NCBI GenBank assembly: GCA_965204415.1
Contig: CBDBEL010000003.1
Coordinates: 558,001-622,000 of the forward strand
Source of the DNA: Aldehydirespirator sp965204415
Lineage (GTDB): Bacteria > Actinomycetota > Acidimicrobiia > Acidimicrobiales > Aldehydirespiratoraceae
Direction of reading: 5' to 3'
DNA length: 64,000 bases
A program made the translations under genes and the position numbers. Positions 24,049 through 32,745 of the stretch are shown here, in pieces (position 1 is the first letter of the stretch; every line of letters starts with the position of its first letter). The notes beneath the pieces were generated by a model, which was not told where the DNA came from, ran no database searches, and worked only from the letters and a program-made list of their open reading frames with translations.

Positions 24049-24936
24049 CTGCAGTCACCCACGGACAGTCCCGCGCCCGACGACCGGCCGAGCCTGGCCA
24101 AAAGCCAGGCTTGGCTGGCCGCGCCCGCACTGCTGTGGATCGTCGTCGGCCTTGCCGTGCCCCTCGGCGCGATCGTGCTGTTCAGCTTCTGGACGGGCAC
24201 GTCGGTCGGGATGCACTCGGACCTGACGACCTCGAACTACACCAACATCCTGACCGGCCGGACATTCTGGGAGACCGTTCGCTGGACGCTGCAGGTGCTG
24301 GCCATCGTGCTCGCCTGCTCGACGATCATCGGGGTGCTGGTGGCGTACTTCGCGGCCCGGGTAGTGACGGGCGAATGGGTCCGCACCGCGCTGGTCTTCC
24401 TGCTCTTCGTTCCGTTCGTGGTCAGCTACGTGATCCGGATGATCACCTGGATCCCTCTCTTCGGCCGGGCCGGCCTCCTCAACACCGCCCTCACCGAGGC
24501 GAACATCCTGGACGAGCCCTCTGATCTGTTCCTGTACACGTCGCCGTCGATGATCACGGCCCTCATCTTCCTATACGTCGCCTTCATCATCGGGCCCACC
24601 TTCTTCAAGCTCCGCCAGCTCGACGAGGACCTGCTGCGGGCCGCGCAGAATCTGGGCGCATCCCCGTTCAGGACGTTCTGGAGCGTCGAGCTGCCGCTGG
24701 CCCGTCCCGGCATAGTCGTCGGCTGGATCTTCGTGTCGGTCATGATCCTCTCGGACTTCGCCACCGAGCGGATCATCGGGGGCGGCCTGTCGCCGCTGTT
24801 GGCCGGGACCGTGTGGAGGAGGGCCGAGGTGCTGCTCTGGCCTCAGGCGAGCGCCCAGGCTGCCGTCCTGGTCATAATCACGCTGGCGATAGCGGCCGGA
24901 CTGCTGCGGTTCGCCCAGCTCGACCGGGACCTCTGA
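24049..24936 (+). CDS. ABC transporter permease 1 (PotB-like), probable CTG start
   Basis: A binding-protein-dependent permease with about six membrane segments and the EAA loop RAAQNLGASPFRTFWSVELP, which contacts the ATPase. The first in-frame ATG/GTG/TTG is GTG 24157, but starting there would cut through the first membrane helix. The frame is open upstream and encodes QAWLAAPALLWIVVGLAV, the missing half of that helix. An AAAGGAGG site at 24031-24038 precedes a CTG at 24049 by 10 bases, so CTG 24049 (295 aa) is proposed. GTG 24157 (259 aa) is the conservative alternative. Confidence 0.85.
   Translation: MQSPTDSPAPDDRPSLAKSQAWLAAPALLWIVVGLAVPLGAIVLFSFWTGTSVGMHSDLTTSNYTNILTGRTFWETVRWTLQVLAIVLACSTIIGVLVAYFAARVVTGEWVRTALVFLLFVPFVVSYVIRMITWIPLFGRAGLLNTALTEANILDEPSDLFLYTSPSMITALIFLYVAFIIGPTFFKLRQLDEDLLRAAQNLGASPFRTFWSVELPLARPGIVVGWIFVSVMILSDFATERIIGGGLSPLLAGTVWRRAEVLLWPQASAQAAVLVIITLAIAAGLLRFAQLDRDL
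24091..24111 (+). promoter_or_regulatory. 8-bp hairpin near the start of the PotB-like gene
   Basis: AGCCTGGC and GCCAGGCT form a perfect 8-bp stem around CAAAA. It lies between the binding-protein and permease genes, or within the first codons if the CTG start is right. It could lower permease expression relative to the binding protein or stabilise the upstream mRNA end. Confidence 0.35.
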
Positions 24937-25830
24937 GTGCGCTCCGGAACAGTCAGACCTGCGCCACCGGTCCATTTCAGCCTGTGGGCCCGGATCTCCC
25001 TGGCGATCCCGGTGCTGATCGTGCTGGGTTTCATATACGTTCCCATCCTGCTGATCCTGCTGCTGTCCTTCCAGGGCCCGCAGGGCGGGGCCACGTTCCC
25101 GATCAGAGATCCCGGCACCCTCTGGTACCGGTCCCTGACCGATCTCTCGGTCATCACCGAGCATCCCGACTATCTGGGGCAGGCCGTCTTCGACTTCAGG
25201 GCTAGCATCGTCAACTCGCTGAAGCTGGCCGTCACCACCGCGTGCGTGTCGACGGCCATCGCCATGGCCGCGGCCCAGGCCATGCGGTCGAGGTTCCGCG
25301 GCGCCCGCCTGGCGACCTACGCCATCCTGCTCGGAATCGTCACGCCCGGGCTGGCCATCAGCTTGGGCATCGTCTCGGTCTCGTCCGAGCTCGGCATCAC
25401 CGCCGGCCTGTTCACCACCGGAATCGTGGCGCACGTCGTGTGGACGATGCCCTTCTCGTTCCTGCTCTTCATGGTGCTGTTCAACCGTTTCGACCGTCGG
25501 CTCGAGGAAGCCGCGTACACGTTGGGCGCGTCCAGAGTCGAGACGTTCTTCACGGTGACGGTTCCGGTCATGAAGCCGGCGGTCATCGGATCGTTCCTGT
25601 TCGCGTTCATGCTGAGCTTCGACGAGTACGCCCACTCCATCTTCATCATGGGGGCCGACCGGACGCTGCCCCTCATGCTGGTGTCGGCCGCCCAACTGAG
25701 GATCACGCCCTCGATCTTCGCCCTCGGTGTCCTGATCATCGGCGTCTCGCTGGTGCTGCTGCTGGCCTACGTTGTCAACGTGCGCAGAACCTTCAGACGC
25801 CAAGAACGCCAAGAACCAAGAGGGGCCTGA
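24937..25830 (+). CDS. ABC transporter permease 2 (PotC-like)
   Basis: A 297-aa permease with about six membrane segments, beginning with LAIPVLIVLGFIYVPILLIL. The EAA loop is EEAAYTLGASRVETFFTVTVP. It pairs with the upstream permease to form the channel. The GTG at 24937 follows the preceding TGA directly. The charged tail RRTFRRQERQEPRGA is cytoplasmic. The next gene begins 4 bases later. Confidence 0.92.
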   Translation: MRSGTVRPAPPVHFSLWARISLAIPVLIVLGFIYVPILLILLLSFQGPQGGATFPIRDPGTLWYRSLTDLSVITEHPDYLGQAVFDFRASIVNSLKLAVTTACVSTAIAMAAAQAMRSRFRGARLATYAILLGIVTPGLAISLGIVSVSSELGITAGLFTTGIVAHVVWTMPFSFLLFMVLFNRFDRRLEEAAYTLGASRVETFFTVTVPVMKPAVIGSFLFAFMLSFDEYAHSIFIMGADRTLPLMLVSAAQLRITPSIFALGVLIIGVSLVLLLAYVVNVRRTFRRQERQEPRGA

Positions 25831-25833
25831 GAC

Positions 25834-26712
25834 GTGAGCACCTCTCAAGGCAGCAGCTCCGACGGTCCGGGACTGTCGGTCCTTCTGACTTTCGACTTCG
25901 ACGCCCTGAGCATCTGGCTCACCATGATGGGGGCCACGGCCCCCGGAACCCTGTCCCGGGGCGAGTTCGGTGCTCGGGTGGGGGCGGACCGGGTGCTGCG
26001 CCTGCTGCGCGACTTCGACATCAAGAGCACCTGGTTCATGCCGGGCCACACCATCGACACCTTCGGTGAGGTGTGCTCGAGGGTCGTCGAGGCCGGCCAC
26101 GACGTCCAGCACCACGGCTACGCCCATGAGCCGCTCGAAGGTCTCGACCGGGCCACCGAGGCCCGGTACCTGGAGCAGGGCATGGAGGCCATCGAGAGGC
26201 TGACCGGCCGCCCCCCTGTTGGGTACCGCTCCCCCTCGTGGAACCTCAACCCCCACTCGCCGCAACTGCTCGCCGACTACGGATTCCAGTACGACAGCAG
26301 CCTCATGGCCCATGACCTGCGGATGTACTGGCTGCGCGACGGCGACCGCTTGGAGGCCGACGGCAGCTACTCGTTCGGTAGGCCCACCTCCATCGTGGAG
26401 GTGCCCGTCAGCTGGAGTCTGGACGACTTCCCTCCGTTCACGTTCGTGTGGGAGCCGCTGCGACCCGGATACGGATCCACCGAGGTCATCGGCGGCGACT
26501 GGCTCGACCACATCGAGTACGCCCTGGAATACGAGCCCAACGGTGTGGTGAACATCACGATGCACCCCCAGGTGACGGGCCGGGTCCACGTGCTGCGAAT
26601 GGTCGAGCGGGTGCTGCAACAGATCGCCGACCGCCCCGGCCTGCACTTCAGGACCATGACCGAAGCCGTGCGCCTCGCGAAGGATCATGAACGTGTCGAA
26701 GAGTTCCGATAG
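25834..26712 (+). CDS. polysaccharide-deacetylase (NodB) family hydrolase
   Basis: A 292-aa cytoplasmic NodB-fold protein. LLTFDFDALSIW is the first metal box, VQHHGYAHE supplies the two His ligands and VGYRSPSWN is the third motif. It is a distinct branch from the NodB-like gene at 13.4-14.3 kb. Placed 4 bp after the permease, it likely acts on the imported compound (deacylation or amide hydrolysis). Activity on cell-wall sugar is unlikely without an export signal. Confidence 0.88.
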   Translation: MSTSQGSSSDGPGLSVLLTFDFDALSIWLTMMGATAPGTLSRGEFGARVGADRVLRLLRDFDIKSTWFMPGHTIDTFGEVCSRVVEAGHDVQHHGYAHEPLEGLDRATEARYLEQGMEAIERLTGRPPVGYRSPSWNLNPHSPQLLADYGFQYDSSLMAHDLRMYWLRDGDRLEADGSYSFGRPTSIVEVPVSWSLDDFPPFTFVWEPLRPGYGSTEVIGGDWLDHIEYALEYEPNGVVNITMHPQVTGRVHVLRMVERVLQQIADRPGLHFRTMTEAVRLAKDHERVEEFR

Positions 26713-26732
26713 GGAGTCACGGAGTCGCCACC

Positions 26733-27632
26733 ATGGAACATGTCTCGTTCGTCAGTGACGGTTTGAGGGTCTCCGCCGACCTCTACCTTCCCGAACACTC
26801 TGATGCCGGTGAGGTCCCGATCGTGGTGCAAGGAGGCGGGTGGTGCTACGTGAAGGAGATCGTGCAGCCGTCATTCGCCATGGAGTTCAACCGCCGCGGC
26901 ATCGCGGCGCTGGTGTTCGACTACCGGTATCTCGGCGAGTCCGAGGGCGAGCCGCGGCAACGGATCAATCCGTGGGACCAGATCGAGGACTACAAGAACG
27001 CCGTCTCCTTCGCCCAGCAGGTCGAGGGCGTCGACCCGGAACGCATCGGTGTCTGGGGGATCTCCTACAGCGGCGGCCATGTGCTCCAGCTGGCGGCCAC
27101 CGACCGGCGGATCAAGGCCGCCGGCTCCGTGGTGCCAGTGATCGACGGATACGAGAACCTGCGCTTGGCTCACGGCACGGTCTCCTTCCGGGAACTGCTG
27201 GGCGCCGTCGAGGCTGACCGGTCAGCCCGGTTCGGCGGTGCCGATCCTGGCTACCTCGATCACAATCCCCAGGAGCCGCACGGTCTCTCCACCTGGCCGT
27301 TCCCGACCAGCGCCGACATGTTCCGCGAGCTCGTCGTCGAAGGGCCCAACTATGTCGGCAGGGCGACCACGCGCTCGACCGAATGGCTGCTCGAGTACAA
27401 CGTCCGTCCCTACGCCGACCGCATCGACAGATGCGCCACCCTCATGGTGCTGGCCGAAGGCGACGACCACACCCATTGGGATCTTGCCCTCGACGCCTAC
27501 CACGCCATCAGATGCCGCGACAAGCGGCTGGAGATCATCCGCAAGTCGACGCACCAGACGATCTACAAGGACAAGCAGCGGCGAGGCGACGCTGCCGTCC
27601 TGTGCGCGGACTGGTTCGAGACACACCTCTGA
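26733..27632 (+). CDS. alpha/beta hydrolase (dienelactone-hydrolase/acyl-peptidase-like)
   Basis: A 299-aa serine hydrolase. The nucleophile elbow is GISYSGG, the oxyanion region VVQGGGWCYVKE, with a probable acid in AEGDDHTHWD and a His in STHQTIYKD. No signal peptide is present. It is the last gene of the transporter operon and is followed by a full copy of the dispersed repeat. Its substrate is unknown; ester or amide cleavage is expected. Confidence 0.87.
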   Translation: MEHVSFVSDGLRVSADLYLPEHSDAGEVPIVVQGGGWCYVKEIVQPSFAMEFNRRGIAALVFDYRYLGESEGEPRQRINPWDQIEDYKNAVSFAQQVEGVDPERIGVWGISYSGGHVLQLAATDRRIKAAGSVVPVIDGYENLRLAHGTVSFRELLGAVEADRSARFGGADPGYLDHNPQEPHGLSTWPFPTSADMFRELVVEGPNYVGRATTRSTEWLLEYNVRPYADRIDRCATLMVLAEGDDHTHWDLALDAYHAIRCRDKRLEIIRKSTHQTIYKDKQRRGDAAVLCADWFETHL

Positions 27633-27640
27633 GAGCGCGC

Positions 27641-27768
27641 AAATAGGTGAGAGCCTGTCGCGTCGCAGCGGTGCCATTCCCGCTCTTGTTCGCTGCGCTC
27701 ACGGGCCGCTCGGGCCACGGCCTCGCGCCGTATGTGCCGCCTTGGCCCGCCTATTCGCTCGGCCTCTT
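27641..27768 (+). repeat. dispersed intergenic repeat, full copy
   Basis: A 128-bp unit. It begins AAATAGGTGAGAGCC, has the core CGCTCTTGTTCGCTGCGCTC, and ends CCGCCTATTCGCTCGGCCTC-TT. The inner ends AATAGGTG and CGCCTATT form an imperfect terminal inverted repeat. It differs from the copy at 52377-52504 at a single base (C versus T in GTGYCATTCC). It lies between convergent genes. Confidence 0.9.
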
Positions 27769-27799
27769 GAGTCCCCCACCCCGACGGGCACGGTCGATG

Positions 27800-28795
27800 T
27801 CAGACGATGGCCGGGATCACCTCGTCGGCGAACAGTTGGAGTGACCGGCTCGCGTCCTCGATCGGCATGCCCGGCAGCCGGCCCCAGAAGATGAACCGGT
27901 CGGGCGCGAACTCGTCCCGTATTGCAGCCACCCTGCGAATCACTTCATCGGACCGCCCGATTATGCACAACTCGTCCAGCCGCTCCGGGGCGATGGGCTC
28001 GAACGAGGAGGCAGCCGCGCCCTCATCGCCTCGGCCCCACGCGTCATAGCGCTGGTACATGTAGTTCAGCGACCGGTGAAGGAGAGCACGGCCCCGCTCG
28101 GGGTCTTCGCAGACGAACACGCAGCCGTTCATGGTTATGGTGCCGGCACCGGCATCGTGGCCGTTCCCGGCCAGCGCGGCTCGATATTGCCGGTGCAGAT
28201 CCATGCCGGTGCCGACGTCGGGCATGAAGTTGCAGCCGTAGCGTCCGGCCCGAAGGGCGGCCGCCGGGCTGGACCCCCCGATGTGAATCGGCAGCTCGGG
28301 GCCGCGCTCGGGAACGGGCTGGACGACGACATCGCGCAGGTCGAAGACGGTGCCCGGATACGAGAAGCTCTCGCCAGTCCAGGCCAGGCGCAGGATCTCG
28401 ACCGTCTCGTCGGTGCGGACACCGCGCTCGCGCCGGGGCACGCCCAGCACCTCGAACTCGAACGGACGGTATCCGGGCGCGAGGCCCAGCTCGACGCGGC
28501 CGCCCGAGAGAATGTCCACTACGGCCACGTCCTCGGCCAGGCGGATCGGGTGGTGGAGAGGGGCCAGGCACACCGCGGTGCCGAGCCGCAGGTTCCGGGT
28601 CCTGGCCGCAATGGCGGCCAGCATCACGAACAGCGACGGCATGTAGCCGTCGTCGGTCACATGGTGCTCGGACAGCCAGACCGACTCGAAGCCCGCCGAG
28701 TCCGCCCACGCGATCTGGTCGAGCAACTCCCCGTAAAGGTCCGGCCACGGCTGCCGCAGAGGGTTCCGGAAGTCGTACCAGAGCCCGAACTTCAT
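27800..28795 (-). CDS. LLM-class flavin-dependent oxidoreductase
   Basis: A 331-aa luciferase-like TIM barrel: MKFGLWYDFRNP start, WLSEHHVTDDGYMPS, LRLGTAVCLAPLHHPIRLAE, GRVELGLAPGYRPFEFEVLG, and a C-terminal GRSDEVIRRVAAI. These enzymes use FMN or F420 for oxidation or monooxygenation. The ATG at 28795 is chosen because GGGGAGG lies about 8 bases upstream; an upstream GTG frame adds only seven residues. It is 25 bp downstream of the phosphotransferase gene and probably co-transcribed with it. Confidence 0.92.
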   Translation of the reverse strand: MKFGLWYDFRNPLRQPWPDLYGELLDQIAWADSAGFESVWLSEHHVTDDGYMPSLFVMLAAIAARTRNLRLGTAVCLAPLHHPIRLAEDVAVVDILSGGRVELGLAPGYRPFEFEVLGVPRRERGVRTDETVEILRLAWTGESFSYPGTVFDLRDVVVQPVPERGPELPIHIGGSSPAAALRAGRYGCNFMPDVGTGMDLHRQYRAALAGNGHDAGAGTITMNGCVFVCEDPERGRALLHRSLNYMYQRYDAWGRGDEGAAASSFEPIAPERLDELCIIGRSDEVIRRVAAIRDEFAPDRFIFWGRLPGMPIEDASRSLQLFADEVIPAIV

Positions 28796-28820
28796 CGCTT
28801 CGCCTCCCCTGCGCACCCGG

Positions 28821-30011
28821 TCATCGGGCCAGCAGGTCGGGGGTGGGGTTGTCCACGCCGAGCAGCGCGGCCAGCGCGACCGTCACCTGATTGCCTACGG
28901 CGGGGTTCCGCTCCGGCGGCACGAAGCCGGCTGCGGTCAGGCGGTCGCCGAGACGGATGAAGATGGTGCAGAAGCGCATAGCGCCGAACACCTCCCAGTA
29001 GTGCGGGTCCCGGACGGTGAGGCCGGAGACCTGCTCGTAATGGGAGATCATCTCGTCCCGGGTCGGGTAGCCGTCGAGCCGGTCGATGCCCATGTCGTCG
29101 AACGACATCCGGTCGAACATCAGCCACCAGCCCATGTCGGCCTCGGTGGGGCTCAGCGCGCACACCTCCCAGTCGAGGACGGCCGCGGGCCGGTAGTCCT
29201 GCAGGATGATGTTGCCGAGCCGGGCGTCGCCCCATGTCAGCCCGACCCGCTCGTCGCCCGGGTCGTTGGCGTCGAGCCAGTCGAGTGCGGCATGCAGCAC
29301 GGGATGCTCGCGGCCCGCGAGCTCGGAGTTCACATGGTTGCGGTAGAGCTCGATCTGCAGAGCGGTCGTAGGCGCGCCGGTCCCGCTCGGATCCAGCCAC
29401 TCCAAGCCGGCGCCGCGCCAGTCCAGGCTGTGGATGCCGGCGATGACGTCGATGGCCGACAGCACCATGCGCCGCCGCTGTGCCGGCGTCGCCTCGTCCA
29501 CCACGAACCCCGCCTCGGTGTACCGGGGCACGTCCGCGGGGACGCGCCCGGCCACGAACCCCATCACGAAGAAGGGCGCGCCCAGCACGTCCGGGTCGGG
29601 CTCGTAGCCGAGCAACGGGGGAACCGGTGCCACTCCCGCGTCGGCAACCGCCTTCATGGCCCGGTACTGGAGCTCCACCGACACCGCGCACTGCGGGGTC
29701 TGGGGAGGGAACATGCCGCCGTCGGCGGGCTCGATGCGCACCGCGTAGCGCTCCTCGCGGTCCGAGCCGCCCTCGGTCCAGGCCGTGTCGAGGATCACCG
29801 TCTCGTTCGAGAACCCGGTGCTTACCGGGATCTCGATGTCGGTGACGGTGAGGCCGTGTCTGAAGGGATGGGCCCGCTGCATCCACTGCTGGAGGGCAGC
29901 CCGGTAGTGGCTCCGATCGGTGCCGAACTTGGCAGCGTTGGGCAGCTCGCTCCCAGCCCCGTCGCGGCGCGTCTCACCGGCCGGCTGCGGGGATCCGCCT
30001 GAACTCGCCAC
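28821..30011 (-). CDS. APH-like phosphotransferase (ACAD10/11-type small-molecule kinase)
   Basis: A 396-aa protein-kinase-like phosphotransferase. The N-lobe has GFSNETVILD (nucleotide loop) and VELQYRAMKAVADAGV (helix C). The catalytic loop is LTWGDARLGNIIL and the metal-binding Asp lies in AAVLDWEVCALSPTEADMGWW. This family is common in actinobacteria and often sits near acyl-CoA dehydrogenases, where it phosphorylates hydroxyacyl intermediates; that link is family knowledge. The N-terminal 25 residues are low complexity, so the true start could be ATG/GTG further in. Confidence 0.88.
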   Translation of the reverse strand: MASSGGSPQPAGETRRDGAGSELPNAAKFGTDRSHYRAALQQWMQRAHPFRHGLTVTDIEIPVSTGFSNETVILDTAWTEGGSDREERYAVRIEPADGGMFPPQTPQCAVSVELQYRAMKAVADAGVAPVPPLLGYEPDPDVLGAPFFVMGFVAGRVPADVPRYTEAGFVVDEATPAQRRRMVLSAIDVIAGIHSLDWRGAGLEWLDPSGTGAPTTALQIELYRNHVNSELAGREHPVLHAALDWLDANDPGDERVGLTWGDARLGNIILQDYRPAAVLDWEVCALSPTEADMGWWLMFDRMSFDDMGIDRLDGYPTRDEMISHYEQVSGLTVRDPHYWEVFGAMRFCTIFIRLGDRLTAAGFVPPERNPAVGNQVTVALAALLGVDNPTPDLLAR

Positions 30012-30135
30012 GCCGCGTAGTGTGCCGCAGATCCCGACACTTCACCACGCGCCCGGACAGCAGCTCGAACGCCGGACGGGATACGATGAGTTCATCCGCT
30101 CGTTCGCGCCTTGCGATTCGGGGCGGCGACGAACC

Positions 30136-30366
30136 ATGAGCACGTTGGACAGGATCACCATCGACCCCGCCGTCATGGGCGGCAAGGCCTGCATCCGCGG
30201 TATGCGGGTAACCGTCGGAACGGTTGTGGGACTCTTGGCGACCGGTCGCTCGGCCGCCGAGATCCTGGCGGCCTATCCGTACCTTGAGCAAGAGGACATC
30301 GAGCAGTCTCTGGCCTACGCGGCTTGGAGGCTGGAAGAACGCGAGGTCCCCCTCCCGGTGCCGTGA
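30136..30366 (+). CDS. DUF433 antitoxin-like DNA-binding protein
   Basis: A 76-aa DUF433 protein: DRITIDPAVMGGKACIRGMR, then VGLLATGRSAAEILAAYPYLEQEDIEQSLAYAA, the typical small HTH unit. These pair with DUF5615 (PIN-like) proteins as predicted type II toxin-antitoxin modules. The stop overlaps the GTG of its partner (GTGA). The ATG at 30136 directly precedes the conserved core. It marks the left edge of the phosphorothioation island. Confidence 0.9.
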   Translation: MSTLDRITIDPAVMGGKACIRGMRVTVGTVVGLLATGRSAAEILAAYPYLEQEDIEQSLAYAAWRLEEREVPLPVP

Positions 30367-30731
30367 GCCTGAGGCTCTTGGTGGACATGAACCTCTCGCC
30401 CGAGTGGGTCCGGACGTTGCACGAGCAGGGTCGCGAGGCGGTGCACTGGTCTACCGTTGGCGACCCGAGAGCCACCGACAGGGAGATCATGGACTGGGCG
30501 GCCGCTCATGAGCGCGTCGTTTTCACCCACGACCTCGACTTCGGGACAATGCTGGCGCTATCGCACCGGGCCGGGCCAAGCGTGATCCAGGTCCGCGCCA
30601 AGAACGTCCTGCCCGATCACATGAAGGGACCCGTCATCGCGGCGCTCGATCAGCATGAGGCAGACCTGAGCGCCGGTGCCCTCGTCGTGGTGGACGAAAG
30701 CCGCAGCAGGGTTCGGGTGCTGCCGCTGTGA
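30363..30731 (+). CDS. DUF5615 PIN-like toxin candidate
   Basis: A 122-aa DUF5615 protein. LRLLVDMNLSPEWV carries the first acidic residue of the PIN-like fold, and ERVVFTHDLDFGTMLALS the central acidic pair. DAAALV-type C-terminal features read GALVVVDESRSRVRVLPL. It is predicted to be a ribonuclease toxin neutralised by the upstream DUF433 protein. The GTG overlaps the antitoxin stop. Confidence 0.88.
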   Translation: MSLRLLVDMNLSPEWVRTLHEQGREAVHWSTVGDPRATDREIMDWAAAHERVVFTHDLDFGTMLALSHRAGPSVIQVRAKNVLPDHMKGPVIAALDQHEADLSAGALVVVDESRSRVRVLPL

Positions 30732-30978
30732 GGGACACCGGTTCGTCCAAATGCGCTGCTCCCCACAGCCGCCCCAGACGATCAGCGATAGCCGCACCAA
30801 CGGCACCCGCCGCGAGTCGCCCACCCTCAGCCGGGTCGAGGCCCTACGGCCAACAGTCCACGAAGCAGTTCACGCTGGACCGACTGGAAGTCCTTCGACA
30901 CCAAACAGGCACATCACGGTGAAGCCTGAACGCTGCAGTTCGTCCTTGTCTCTCCGTTTGGAAGAGGTACACGATTGG
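30732..30978 (+). other. 247-bp spacer before the phosphorothioation island
   Basis: No convincing gene was found. The frame of the next gene is open back through this stretch but its codons look non-coding. GTG 30919 and ATG 30979 are both possible starts for that gene. No clear promoter hexamers or inverted repeats were seen. Confidence 0.4.
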
Positions 30979-32745
30979 ATGGCCGGTGTCAGCGACGAGC
31001 CGATCGACTCGACGATCTTCGACCAGAGGACCCTGACCGGGTTCGGACGACACCACATTAGGACCTGGGGAGATCTGGGAGCACTCGATGACGCGGCCCT
31101 TCTCGCGACCCCTAGTGTCGGCGAACTCACCGTGACGCGCATTCACACGGCACTGGCGTCACACGGTTCGAAGATGCGAGACCATGCGGCCACTGTGACC
31201 GCTGAGCAGAAGATGGCCTTCAAGCGTGAGCAGGCAACGCCGATGGATCCTGACCTGGCAATTGCTGCCGCATGGACCAGCGTTGCGACAGACGACCTAA
31301 CGGTGGCCGGACTCGTAGCGGCATGCCTGAACGAAGATGGCATCCCCGATGAAGTAGGCGAGGCGATGCGGTGCTTGCTGTCTGTCCCGCTTTCACAACT
31401 CGTGGGCTCCGAAGTCGCTCCTCTAGCCGAACGCATTTCCGACCTGGTTTCCGAAACCTCCGGCCCGGAGCTTGCCGCGCGCGAGTTTGTGCGATTTCGC
31501 CCGACTTGGCGAGAACTCGGCAAGCAACACGGTGTGAGTGGCGAAGCGGTCCGCAAGCGCGTCGCCAGGGATGCTCTGCAGATGCGGGGCAGGCTCGCAG
31601 GGAACCGTTTCCGGGCGGTTCGACTCGCAGCGAAACGGCTGTGTGACGAGTTCGGTCTCGTCGTCCGAGCCGACAGTCCTGTGGTTGAGGCATGGAGGGC
31701 GCGGCTTGGTGAGCACCGCTTTGAGGTACTCCGATGGATTGCCCGCTACGGCTACGACGGCGACTGGCTTCTTCAGGGCGTGGACACCGTCCACGCCGAT
31801 ATTGCTCAGATGTTCGACGATGCCGTTGGCGATGAATGGCTGATCAAGGTTGAAGCCCTGTGCGACCACCTACCGGGTCGTGTGCAGCCCGAAGCGGCCC
31901 TTGAACTGCTCATCGAGTCAGAACGATGGCGCGATATCGGCGACGGGTGGCTCGTCCGCTGGGACGTGCCTCTCTACGTCAAGGCCGAGAGGGTTCTACG
32001 CCTGGTTGGCAGACCGATGACACCGACCGAGTTGATTGAAGCCATCGGGGAGAGTTCCGCGAAGGTGCTCAAACAGTATCGCGGGTCGCTGGTGCGCATC
32101 GACAAGCATTTTCGGTTGGCGTTGCCCGAATGGGGATACGAGGAATACGAGGGCATCGTTGCGGAGATCGACCAGCGCATCGAGCGCGGCGGTGGCGTCG
32201 CTTCGATGTCAGCAATGCTGGAGGAGTTTGTCCGAGACTTCGACGTGAAGGCAGGGTCGGTGCGGGCGTACTTGGAAGCTGGACCCTACGTCATCTCGGG
32301 CGACGAAGTGCGCCAATTGGAGATCCTTGACTACACCCCCAACAGCGTCGACTACAGACCATACGCGATCAAGGTTGGAGACGATTGGGGTCAGAGCTTC
32401 ACCGTCACGGAGGACAACCTGAAGGGTTACTCGTTCAATCTCGACCGTGACATCGCCGCCCACAACGGGCTCCAACCGCAAGACTCACTTCGGGTTCCCG
32501 CGATGCACGCAGGCGACTGTGTGGGCGAGGCATCGCTCATCTGGCGGCTCACAAACTTGAATGGGACCGTGGACGTGGGCCGGCTCAGCTCCGTGCTTCA
32601 CGAACTCGGCTTCGATGACGGCGACGACATCATCATCGTCGCGACCCCCTCAGGGTGCACGGTGCTGCGCCCCGGCGAACTGCCACAACAACAGCAGGCA
32701 ACCCTTAGCGAGGACCTACAGCGCTCGCTCCTGGGCCGCGAGTGA
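30979..32745 (+). CDS. Dnd-island regulator with RNAP alpha-CTD-like, sigma-4-like and HARE-HTH-like domains
   Basis: A 588-aa protein not matched to a named family. Residues about 15-60 (IRTWGDLGALDDAALLATPS, then VGELTVTRIHTALASHG) align with the RNA polymerase alpha C-terminal domain, sharing the GDL...LL.TP..G...T.I...LAS.G spacing. Residues about 170-206 (PTWRELGKQHGVSGEAVRKR) resemble sigma-70 region 4. Residues about 335-390 (VLRLVGRPMTPTELIEAI) look like a HARE/RpoE-delta winged helix. The C-terminal 180 residues are unassigned. It ends in an overlap with the restriction helicase. A role in reading modified DNA or controlling transcription of the cassette is inferred. The start is uncertain (GTG 30919 is an alternative). 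Confidence 0.75.
   Translation: MAGVSDEPIDSTIFDQRTLTGFGRHHIRTWGDLGALDDAALLATPSVGELTVTRIHTALASHGSKMRDHAATVTAEQKMAFKREQATPMDPDLAIAAAWTSVATDDLTVAGLVAACLNEDGIPDEVGEAMRCLLSVPLSQLVGSEVAPLAERISDLVSETSGPELAAREFVRFRPTWRELGKQHGVSGEAVRKRVARDALQMRGRLAGNRFRAVRLAAKRLCDEFGLVVRADSPVVEAWRARLGEHRFEVLRWIARYGYDGDWLLQGVDTVHADIAQMFDDAVGDEWLIKVEALCDHLPGRVQPEAALELLIESERWRDIGDGWLVRWDVPLYVKAERVLRLVGRPMTPTELIEAIGESSAKVLKQYRGSLVRIDKHFRLALPEWGYEEYEGIVAEIDQRIERGGGVASMSAMLEEFVRDFDVKAGSVRAYLEAGPYVISGDEVRQLEILDYTPNSVDYRPYAIKVGDDWGQSFTVTEDNLKGYSFNLDRDIAAHNGLQPQDSLRVPAMHAGDCVGEASLIWRLTNLNGTVDVGRLSSVLHELGFDDGDDIIIVATPSGCTVLRPGELPQQQQATLSEDLQRSLLGRE

Noticed and set aside
27641..27768. A peptide containing LLFAALTGRSGHGLA repeated at several places, as if a small gene family
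   Set aside because: It is the translation of the dispersed repeat. Copies lack a consistent start, frame context or ribosome site and many are diverged.
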